From an uncultured Erysipelotrichaceae bacterium (lineage in GTDB: Bacteria; Bacillota_I; Bacilli_A; RF39; UBA660), in NCBI GenBank assembly GCA_902772675.1, contig CACYBN010000087.1:1-11947 (forward strand): a DNA stretch of 11,947 nt, given 5' to 3'. Under the pieces are notes generated by a model. It saw nothing but the letters and a program-made list of their open reading frames with translations. It did no database searches and was not told the origin of the DNA. Positions 1 to 5,505 of this stretch are shown here, piece after piece (within the stretch, counting starts at the first letter, position 1; each line of letters starts with the position of its first letter). The position numbers were made by a program, and so were the translations under genes.

Positions 1-23
1 CATATGTTTGAGAGATGATATAA

Positions 24-449
24 ATGAATGAAAAATTTATGGATATAGCATTATTAGAAGCAAAAAAAGCTTTTAAGAAAGAAGAAATACCAGTTGGATG
101 TATAATTGTGAAAAATAACAAAATAATTAGTAAAGCACATAATAAAAAAAATAAAACTAATAGAATTATTGATCATTCAGAAATAATTGCAATAACAAAA
201 GCTAATAAAAAATTAAAAAACTGGAGATTAGAAGGATGTGATTTGTATGTTACATTAGAACCATGTCCAATGTGTGCAAGTGCTATTGAACAAGCAAGAA
301 TAAATAATGTTTATACAATAGCAGCTAATAATGACACAAATAATAATGAAATAATAACCAAAATTTTTAAAAATACTAATTTTATTAAATATGATGGGAA
401 TAAAGAATCAGAATTATTATTAAAAAAATTTTTCCTAAAAAGAAGATAA
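24..449 (+). CDS. tadA: tRNA(Arg)-specific adenosine-34 deaminase TadA
   Basis: The 141-residue product is a cytidine/deoxycytidylate-deaminase-fold enzyme. TadA deaminates the wobble adenosine of tRNA-Arg(ACG) to inosine. Visible zinc and catalytic motifs are H51-S-E53 (His ligand and general-acid Glu) and P80-C81-P-M-C84 (two Cys ligands). The N-terminal stretch E21-IPVGCIIV fits the family, and the C-terminus ends in the basic FFLKRR helix typical of TadA. Two details are unusual: Ser replaces the usual Ala in the HAE motif, and the segment around residues 100-115 is Asn-rich and does not look like the usual loop with a GCSG-type motif. No strong Shine-Dalgarno sequence is visible upstream (only AGAGATGAT at 11-19), so the start rests on family length. 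The preceding 23 bases are too short to identify an upstream gene. The gene lies next to dnaX, as in Bacillus, but is separated from it by the parS/NBS cluster. Confidence 0.93.
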   Translation: MNEKFMDIALLEAKKAFKKEEIPVGCIIVKNNKIISKAHNKKNKTNRIIDHSEIIAITKANKKLKNWRLEGCDLYVTLEPCPMCASAIEQARINNVYTIAANNDTNNNEIITKIFKNTNFIKYDGNKESELLLKKFFLKRR

Positions 450-455
450 TTTTAA

Positions 456-471
456 TGTTACACGTGAAACA
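456..471 (+). promoter_or_regulatory. parS site 1 (ParB/Spo0J binding)
   Basis: TGTTACACGTGAAACA matches the established ParB consensus TGTTNCACGTGAAACA at every defined position and is one base from a perfect 16-bp palindrome. It begins 7 bp after the tadA stop codon. In Firmicutes such sites nucleate ParB CTP-clamps, which slide outwards and recruit SMC. It is the left outer element of a four-site cluster. It shares a 17-bp direct repeat (457-473) with parS site 2 (547-563). Confidence 0.9.
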
Positions 472-480
472 TTCTATTTT

Positions 481-502
481 TATTTCCCGGGAAATATTTT
501 TT
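481..502 (+). terminator. possible weak intrinsic terminator after tadA, overlapping NBS 1
   Basis: The 16-bp NBS 1 palindrome could fold in RNA as a 6-bp stem (TATTTC/GAAATA) closing a CCGG loop, with T6 immediately 3' (497-502). It lies 31 bp after the tadA stop. The stem is short and AT-rich, so termination would be weak. The Noc-site match is the stronger explanation of the palindrome. Confidence 0.25.
482..495. promoter_or_regulatory. Noc-binding site 1 (NBS)
   Basis: ATTTCCCGGGAAAT is a perfect palindrome identical to the core of the Noc-binding site consensus known from B. subtilis. Noc is the ParB paralogue that mediates nucleoid occlusion. The palindrome extends to 16 bp (481-496) and is followed directly by six T residues (497-502). 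Its centre lies 25 bp from the centre of parS 1 and 37 bp from that of NBS 2. Confidence 0.85.
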
Positions 503-509
503 GAACTGT

Positions 510-541
510 TATGAAATTATTTCCCGGGAAATAATTTCATA
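510..541. repeat. perfect 32-bp palindrome around NBS 2
   Basis: Every base from 510 to 541 pairs with its mirror partner. The arms are TATGAAATT and AATTTCATA, flanking the ATTTCCCGGGAAAT core. The symmetry ends at 509/542 (T opposite T). It is twice the length of the NBS 1 palindrome, so the flanking bases are symmetrical beyond the known Noc recognition core. Confidence 0.9.
519..532. promoter_or_regulatory. Noc-binding site 2 (NBS)
   Basis: This is a second perfect ATTTCCCGGGAAAT core, identical to NBS 1. It is centred in a much longer perfect palindrome covering 510-541. No T-run follows it, so it is not a conventional terminator. Its centre lies 28 bp from that of parS 2. Confidence 0.85.
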
Positions 542-545
542 TAAA

Positions 546-561
546 AGTTACACGTGAAACA
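546..561 (+). promoter_or_regulatory. parS site 2 (ParB/Spo0J binding)
   Basis: AGTTACACGTGAAACA matches the ParB consensus TGTTNCACGTGAAACA except for the first base. It has the same orientation and asymmetry as parS 1, 90 bp centre to centre. It ends 25 bp upstream of the proposed -35 of the dnaX promoter, so ParB loading here could affect dnaX transcription (inference). Confidence 0.8.
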
Positions 562-586
562 TTGATAATTTTCAGGAAGAATATAG

Positions 587-615
587 TACATAAAAAGCAC
601 TTAAAATGTTATAAT
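587..615 (+). promoter_or_regulatory. probable sigma-A promoter of the dnaX-mfd operon
   Basis: A perfect -10 TATAAT (610-615) is preceded by TG at 607-608, which makes an extended -10. The best -35 at 17-bp spacing is a weak TACATA (587-592), so the extended -10 probably carries recognition. The start codon of dnaX lies 22 bp downstream of the -10, with the Shine-Dalgarno AAGAGGG (627-633) between. This is the only convincing promoter before the nine-gene block. Confidence 0.7.
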
Positions 616-637
616 ATAAGAGAAAGAAGAGGGTTTT

Positions 638-2266
638 ATGTTATATCAATCATTGTATAGAAAATATAGACCAAAAAATCTAAATGAGGTTTATGGTCAA
701 GATATAGTAGTTAAAATATTAACTAATGCAGTTAAATATGAAAAATTCTCACATGCATATCTTTTTACAGGATCAAGAGGGTGTGGTAAGACTAGTGTAG
801 CTAGAATCTTAGCAAGAATGATTAACTGTGAAAATTTAAAAGAAGGAATACCTTGCGAAGAATGTAATAGTTGTAAAGAATCTTCATTAAATAATTGCGT
901 AGATATTATTGAAATGGATGCTGCATCAAATAATGGTGTAGATGAAATTAGAGATTTAAAACAAAATATATATATTTCTCCTTCATCATTAAAATACAAA
1001 ATATATATTATTGATGAGGTTCACATGTTATCTATTGGTGCTTTTAATGCTTTATTAAAAATATTAGAGGAACCGCCTGAACATGCAGTATTTATTTTGG
1101 CTACTACAGATATTGAAAAAGTTCCAACAACAATAATCTCAAGATGCCAAGTATTGGAATTTAAAAAGATTAATAATAATGATATGTTCAAAAGATTAAA
1201 AGAGATATGTGATAAAGAAAATATTAAAATTACTGATGAAGCAATAAATGAAATTATTTTAAATTCAGATGGAGGATTAAGAGATGCTATTGGATTGCTA
1301 GATTTAGCTACATCTTATGCTGAATCTGAAATAAATGAAGAGATGATTCAATTATTAAGTGGATCTATTTCATCTAGTGAAATAAAAGAAATATGTGATT
1401 TATTAATAAATAATGAATATGATAAAGTTGTTGAATATATAGATAATTATAGTAGTAGTGGAAGAGATTTAATTAAGATTATTGATCGAATTATAGAAGA
1501 ATTAAATAATAGAATTATTAAAAATTACAATGATGATATTGTTGAGATTAATAGATGTTTGATTGAAGCAGAAACTCAAATGAAAAAGTCTAACTTAGCT
1601 AAAAATATTTTTGAATTATCTATAATGAGTTTAAATAAAAAAAGTAATGTTTCACGTGAAACAATAACTGAAACAAATAAAGTTGAACCCTCTAAAAATG
1701 TTGATATTATTGAAAATAATGAAAAGACGGTAGAAATAAAAGAAGTAATTAATACACCTGCTCCAACTAAAAATATAGATAAACTAAAACGAATAAGAAT
1801 TAATAATACATTAGCTGGGGCAAATAAAAAGTTAAAAGAAAATTTAGAAGAAAAGTGGAAACAATTAGAAGATTATACTTTAGACAAAAAAGTTGGATCT
1901 TTAGTTTGTGAATTGCTAGATTCAACTCCAACTGTAGTTAGTGATAAAAATGTAATATTAACTTATTCATATGATTCTTTTGTTGATAAAGGAAATATGT
2001 ATTTAAAAGAATATGAAAATGTTATTAAGGATATTTTAAATTTGGATTTAAAAATAATATTTATGACTAATACAGATTGGAATAAAACAAAAAAAGAATA
2101 TGTTTATAATTTGAAAAATAATATTCCTTATAATTATATGGAAGAAAATGATGTTGAACTTGATAATGAAGTACAAGAAAATGAACAACAAGAAGAAAAT
2201 GATGATATAATAAAAAAGATGAGTGAATTGTTTGATGACTCAAAAATAGAAATAGAGGAGAGATAA
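638..2266 (+). CDS. dnaX: DNA polymerase III subunit gamma/tau
   Basis: This is the 542-residue ATPase of the replicative clamp loader, which opens the beta sliding clamp and loads it on primed DNA. The N-terminus YRKYRPKNLNEVYGQ is diagnostic. AAA+ motifs are Walker A G45-SRGCGK-T52, Walker B with DEVHM (126-130), sensor-1 region FILATT, the SRC arginine-finger motif (168-170) and GGLRDA sensor 2 (212-217). A zinc module has Cys at 64, 73, 76 and 79. The region after about residue 330 is a low-complexity linker followed by an acidic C-terminal domain of the tau type, so the full protein is tau-like. The start is set by AAGAGGG 4 bp upstream. A perfect parS is embedded in codons 337-342 (NVSRET), and just before it an A7 run offers a possible slippage stop. 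The gene heads the operon. Confidence 0.97.
   Translation: MLYQSLYRKYRPKNLNEVYGQDIVVKILTNAVKYEKFSHAYLFTGSRGCGKTSVARILARMINCENLKEGIPCEECNSCKESSLNNCVDIIEMDAASNNGVDEIRDLKQNIYISPSSLKYKIYIIDEVHMLSIGAFNALLKILEEPPEHAVFILATTDIEKVPTTIISRCQVLEFKKINNNDMFKRLKEICDKENIKITDEAINEIILNSDGGLRDAIGLLDLATSYAESEINEEMIQLLSGSISSSEIKEICDLLINNEYDKVVEYIDNYSSSGRDLIKIIDRIIEELNNRIIKNYNDDIVEINRCLIEAETQMKKSNLAKNIFELSIMSLNKKSNVSRETITETNKVEPSKNVDIIENNEKTVEIKEVINTPAPTKNIDKLKRIRINNTLAGANKKLKENLEEKWKQLEDYTLDKKVGSLVCELLDSTPTVVSDKNVILTYSYDSFVDKGNMYLKEYENVIKDILNLDLKIIFMTNTDWNKTKKEYVYNLKNNIPYNYMEENDVELDNEVQENEQQEENDDIIKKMSELFDDSKIEIEER
1648..1663. promoter_or_regulatory. parS site 3, inside dnaX
   Basis: TGTTTCACGTGAAACA is the exact, fully palindromic canonical parS of Bacillus. 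It is read within dnaX as N-V-S-R-E-T (residues 337-342), in the poorly conserved linker after the AAA+ and collar region. That is a tolerant place for a site imposed on coding sequence. It requires the CGT Arg codon, which is rare here beside AGA. It lies about 1.1 kb from parS 2. Confidence 0.95.
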
Positions 2267-2268
2267 AA

Positions 2269-2556
2269 ATGAACCCACAAGCATTAATGAAACAATATAG
2301 AGAAATTATGAAAGAGCAAGAAAGAATTAATAATACAACTTTTGAAGGAGAAAATAGTCTTGTAAAAGTTAAAGTAAATGGAAAGAAAGAAGTTCTAGAA
2401 GTTAAAATAGATAGATCAACACCATTAGAAGAAGATGATTTAGAATCTTTAGAAGATATGATTTTATTAGCTGTTAATAATGCAATGAATAAAGTTGATA
2501 AGGAAGTAGAAAATAAATTGGGTAAATATACTAATGGACTTCCAGGATTCTTTTAA
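2269..2556 (+). CDS. ybaB: YbaB/EbfC family nucleoid-associated protein
   Basis: This 95-residue small protein is of the YbaB/EbfC family (YaaK in Bacillus). These homodimeric DNA-binding proteins are usually encoded between dnaX and recR. The N-terminal helix begins MNPQALMKQYREIMK. It is followed by the beta-strand segment with VKVNGKKEVLEVKID and a C-terminal helix ending in the family's Gly/Pro-rich tail (GLPGFF). Length and position fit the family. A strong Shine-Dalgarno AGAGGAGAG (2254-2262) lies inside the 3' end of dnaX, and the gap from the dnaX stop is 2 bp. Its stop overlaps the recR start as TAATG, which suggests translational coupling. The exact cellular role of the family is not settled; nucleoid association and a link to recombination repair are known. 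Confidence 0.92.
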   Translation: MNPQALMKQYREIMKEQERINNTTFEGENSLVKVKVNGKKEVLEVKIDRSTPLEEDDLESLEDMILLAVNNAMNKVDKEVENKLGKYTNGLPGFF

Positions 2557-3149
2557 TGTATCCAAATAGTTTAAGAAATTTAATTGAAAGTTTTAAACTC
2601 TTGCCAGGTATTGGTGAAAAGAGTGCTGAAAGAATGGCTTTTTACGTATTGGGGTTGGATAGCGAAAAAGTCAGTTTTTTTAGTGAAAGTTTAAATGAAG
2701 TAAAAAATAAAATAAAGAAATGCCCAATCTGTAACAATATAACAGAAGAAGAGCAATGCTCAATTTGTAGTGATGAATCTAGAAATAAAGATTATTTATG
2801 TATCTTAGAAGATGTTAAAAATATATTTATGTTTGAAAAAATAGGAAATTATCATGGATATTATCATGTTCTAGATAGTTTAATAGATCCTTTAGAAGGT
2901 ATAAATCCTGAAGATATTGGATTAGAGAAGTTGCTTAAAAGAATTAAGGAAAACTCTTTTAAGGAAGTAATAATTGCAATTAAACCTAGTATTGAAGGTG
3001 AGACTACAGGTTTATATATTAAAAAATTATTAGAAGGAATGAATGTTAAAGTAACTAGAATAGCTAGTGGTATTCCTATTGGTGCTGAATTTGAATATAT
3101 TGATTCAATAACTCTTGAAAGAGCATTTAATGATAGAAAAGAATTATAG
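2556..3149 (+). CDS. recR: recombination mediator protein RecR
   Basis: The 197-residue product is RecR, which acts with RecO/RecF to load RecA at single-stranded gaps. Visible domains in order are a helix-hairpin-helix (LPGIGEKSAERMAFY, about 16-30), a zinc finger with C56-P-I-C59 and C68-S-I-C71, a Toprim domain opening with YLCILED (conserved Glu 85) and the segment around GYYHVLDSLIDPLEGI, and the C-terminal end with GIPIGAEFEYID and TLERAF. Length is that of the family (about 200). The start overlaps the ybaB stop by one base and no independent Shine-Dalgarno is obvious, so translation likely depends on termination-reinitiation. All key residues appear intact. Confidence 0.96.
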   Translation: MYPNSLRNLIESFKLLPGIGEKSAERMAFYVLGLDSEKVSFFSESLNEVKNKIKKCPICNNITEEEQCSICSDESRNKDYLCILEDVKNIFMFEKIGNYHGYYHVLDSLIDPLEGINPEDIGLEKLLKRIKENSFKEVIIAIKPSIEGETTGLYIKKLLEGMNVKVTRIASGIPIGAEFEYIDSITLERAFNDRKEL

Positions 3150-3163
3150 TTAGGAGGATATGC

Positions 3164-3994
3164 ATGATAGAAGATTATAAAGAATATGAACAATTTTATA
3201 ATATATTTTCAAATGGTCTGAAAAGTGATAATCTAAGTCATGCATATATGTTTGAACTAGATGATAGTATAAATATTGATCAATTTGAAAAAGATTTATG
3301 TAAAATGATTTTGAATGATAAAGATATCACTTCTCAAATTGATAGTAATAATTATCCTAATATAAAAATATTAAGACCGGATGGTCAGTTTATAAAGAAA
3401 GAACAAATATTAAGTTTACAGGAAGATTTTGGAAAAGAGTCATTTGATAATAAAAAGAAAATATATATAATAGAGGACGCTTCTAAATTAAATGTTTCTT
3501 CTGCTAATACTATGTTGAAATTTTTAGAGGAACCAGAAGGAGATATAGTAGCTCTTTTATTTACAAGTAATAAATATAATGTAATCAATACTATAAAATC
3601 TAGATGTTTAAATATAAGTATGAAAAAGAGTAATTTAATAGATTTAACTGAAGATTCTTATAGTTTAAAATTAGTTAGCTTGATAGAAAAATATAAAAAG
3701 AATAGTTTAATATATCTTTATGATTTTATTTCCCAAAATGATTTAGAAAGAAATGAATATAAAAAAATACTAGATGAAATGATATTAATATATGATGATT
3801 TAATTCATGTGGTAAAAAATATATCAAACAAATGTTTTAATTATAATTATGATAAATTTGAATATGATAATGATATAAATATGTTAATTAAAAAGATGAA
3901 AGCAATTAACAATAATAAAGATTATTTAAAAGTTAATATCAATATCAAAAGTTTATTTGATAGAATTATATATGAAATATATGGTGGTGATTAA
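3164..3994 (+). CDS. holB: DNA polymerase III subunit delta'
   Basis: This 276-residue protein is the delta' stator of the clamp loader, working with DnaX. It has the AAA+ layout of DnaX: SHAYMF near the N-terminus, IYIIEDASKL in the Walker B region, NTMLKFLEEP and the conserved SRC motif. The nucleotide-binding P-loop is replaced by non-consensus FELDDSINID (after residue 29), as expected for delta', which does not hydrolyse ATP. The zinc-finger cysteines of DnaX are absent. The C-terminal collar domain is Asn/Lys-rich. The start is set by AGGAGG (3152-3157) 6 bp upstream. In Bacillus holB sits farther away with yaaT; here it directly follows recR with a 14-bp gap, placing two clamp-loader subunits in one operon. 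Confidence 0.9.
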   Translation: MIEDYKEYEQFYNIFSNGLKSDNLSHAYMFELDDSINIDQFEKDLCKMILNDKDITSQIDSNNYPNIKILRPDGQFIKKEQILSLQEDFGKESFDNKKKIYIIEDASKLNVSSANTMLKFLEEPEGDIVALLFTSNKYNVINTIKSRCLNISMKKSNLIDLTEDSYSLKLVSLIEKYKKNSLIYLYDFISQNDLERNEYKKILDEMILIYDDLIHVVKNISNKCFNYNYDKFEYDNDINMLIKKMKAINNNKDYLKVNINIKSLFDRIIYEIYGGD

Positions 3995-3996
3995 TT

Positions 3997-4788
3997 ATGA
4001 ATACAGTAGCAGCAGTTAAATTTATTAATTCAAATAGATTATATTATTTTGATTTAAATAATTTAACTATAGAAAAAAAAGATAAAGTAATCGTAGAAAC
4101 AGAAAAAGGATTACAATTCGGAGAAGTTTATTCTATTTTAGAGATACCAGATGATAAATTAGTTTTACCTCTAAAAAAAGTAATAAGAATAGCTACTAAA
4201 GAAGATATAAAACAAGAAAAAAAGAATGAAGAAGATGATAAAAAAGCGTTAAATGAGGCAATTAAGAATGCTGAGAAGCTTAATTTAAAGATGAATTTTA
4301 TATCTGCATCATTTACTTTTGATAGAAAAGAGCTAATATTTAATTTTATAGCAGATGACAGAATTGATTTTAGAGAATTAGCTAAAAAACTAGCTTCAAT
4401 ATATAAAACAAGAATAGAATTAAGACAAATAGGTATAAGAGATAAAGCAAAAGAAGTTGGTGGTTTAGGTCCTTGTGGAAGGTTCTTGTGCTGTAGTACA
4501 TTTTTAACAGATTTTTCTAGTGTTTCTATTAATATGGCTAAAAATCAATATATAGCTTTAAATCCAACAAAAATTAATGGTGTATGTGGAAGATTATTAT
4601 GTTGTTTTAATTATGAAGATGAACAATATACCGAAATGAAGAAAGAATATCCACCAATCGGATCATATTTAACAATTTCTGGGGAAAAATGCAAAGTAGT
4701 TAATCATAATTTGTTTAAAAGAACATATACTGTTGAAAAATCAAATAAAATATTAGAGGAAATAGGATTAGATGAAAGTACTAAATGA
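3997..4788 (+). CDS. ricT: PSP1-domain protein RicT (YaaT)
   Basis: The 263-residue product is a YaaT/RicT homologue. In B. subtilis, RicT forms a complex with RicA (YlbF) and RicF (YmcA) that carries Fe-S clusters and promotes RNase Y-dependent mRNA maturation, sporulation and competence. An N-terminal strand-rich domain is followed by a charged Lys/Glu helix (69-95) and the PSP1 C-terminal domain. Cysteines C160, C165, C166 (GPCGRFLCC) and C197, C202, C203 (GVCGRLLCC) are the conserved family clusters. The stop is TGA at 4786-4788, the only TGA stop among the genes, and it lies inside trmN6 (17-bp overlap). A GGTGGTGA element (3983-3990) probably serves as Shine-Dalgarno. The symbol follows Bacillus usage; function in this organism is inferred. 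Confidence 0.9.
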   Translation: MNTVAAVKFINSNRLYYFDLNNLTIEKKDKVIVETEKGLQFGEVYSILEIPDDKLVLPLKKVIRIATKEDIKQEKKNEEDDKKALNEAIKNAEKLNLKMNFISASFTFDRKELIFNFIADDRIDFRELAKKLASIYKTRIELRQIGIRDKAKEVGGLGPCGRFLCCSTFLTDFSSVSINMAKNQYIALNPTKINGVCGRLLCCFNYEDEQYTEMKKEYPPIGSYLTISGEKCKVVNHNLFKRTYTVEKSNKILEEIGLDESTK

Positions 4789-5503
4789 TTTATTAGGATA
4801 TAACAATTTAAAGATATATCAAGATACTGAATGGTTTAGTTTTTCTTTAGAATCTGTTTTATTACCAAATTTTGTATCAATTAACAAGAATGTTACTAAA
4901 ATTTTGGATTTAGGAACTGGTAATGCTCCAATTCCTATGATTTTATCCACAATGGTTGGGGATAAAGTTAAAATATATGGTATAGAAATACAAAAAGATT
5001 TATATGATTTGGCTAAAGAGTCTGTTGAATATAATAATTTGTCTAGTAGAATAGAATTAATTAATGATGATATGAAAAATTTAGATAAATATTTTGAAGC
5101 AAATTCTTTTGATGTGATATTATCAAATCCACCATATTTTAAATTAGAAGAACTATCTAAAAAGAATGATAATACACATAAAACAATAGCAAGACATGAG
5201 TTAAAAATAACTTTAGAAGATATTATTTCTATAGCAAGAAAATATTTGAATAATAATGGTGTATTTGCTATGGTTCATAGAACTGATAGATTAATAGAAA
5301 TAATTGAATTAATGAGAAAAAATAATATAGAACCTAAAAGAATTAGATTAATTTATCCAAAGGAAAATACTAATTCTAATATGGTTTTAATTGAGGGTAG
5401 AAAAAATGGTAATAGTGGTTTAATAATTGAAGAACCATTATATATTCATAATGAAGATGGATCATATTTAGATAATATTAATAAAATGTTTTTTAGGAGG
5501 TAA
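4772..5503 (+). CDS. trmN6: tRNA1(Val) A37 N6-methyltransferase family protein (YabB/TrmN6)
   Basis: This 243-residue protein is a class I SAM-dependent methyltransferase. The N-terminal LNDLLGYNNLKIYQDTEWFS and SLESVLL match the YabB/TrmN6 family. The SAM-binding loop is LDLGTGNAPI (45-54), the acidic strand end is GIEIQ (70-74), and the catalytic N6-adenine motif is NPPY (119-122). ARHELKITLEDII follows, as in homologues. The start ATG lies 17 bp inside ricT in another frame, with AGAGGA and TAGGAT as possible ribosome-binding sequences just upstream. Family alignment supports this start. The last sense codons are AGG AGG, which also form the Shine-Dalgarno of rsmI. The in vivo tRNA target is inferred from the family. 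Confidence 0.88.
   Translation: MKVLNDLLGYNNLKIYQDTEWFSFSLESVLLPNFVSINKNVTKILDLGTGNAPIPMILSTMVGDKVKIYGIEIQKDLYDLAKESVEYNNLSSRIELINDDMKNLDKYFEANSFDVILSNPPYFKLEELSKKNDNTHKTIARHELKITLEDIISIARKYLNNNGVFAMVHRTDRLIEIIELMRKNNIEPKRIRLIYPKENTNSNMVLIEGRKNGNSGLIIEEPLYIHNEDGSYLDNINKMFFRR
5495..5500 (+). promoter_or_regulatory. Shine-Dalgarno of rsmI embedded in trmN6
   Basis: A perfect AGGAGG forms the last two Arg codons of trmN6 and lies 5 bp before the rsmI ATG. AGG is otherwise scarce against AGA in this window, so the ribosome site probably dictates these codons. It confirms the rsmI start. Confidence 0.8.
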
Positions 5504-5505
5504 TT

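Noticed and set aside
1..23. 3' end of an upstream gene
   Set aside because: One frame reads to a TGA at 16-18, but the stretch is too short to identify a product or even confirm coding.
450..637. SRP RNA or other structured RNA gene in the tadA-dnaX gap
   Set aside because: The palindromes are explained by the Noc and ParB site consensus, and no SRP helix 8 motif or other known RNA signature is visible.
697..999. Open frame of 100 codons on the minus strand within dnaX
   Set aside because: It is antisense to the highly conserved AAA+ domain of dnaX, with no ribosome-binding site or recognisable protein family. It is a shadow of an AT-rich coding sequence.
2864..3193. Minus-strand open frame across the recR/holB junction
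   Set aside because: It is hydrophobic by virtue of the reverse complement of Lys/Glu-rich codons, overlaps two confident genes and has no start context.
3164..3300. Lost Walker A in holB as a sign of pseudogenisation
   Set aside because: Delta' subunits normally lack a functional P-loop, and the frame and SRC motif are intact.
3726..3740. TATTTCCCAAAA inside holB as a third Noc site
   Set aside because: Only one half of the ATTTCCCGGGAAAT palindrome is present.
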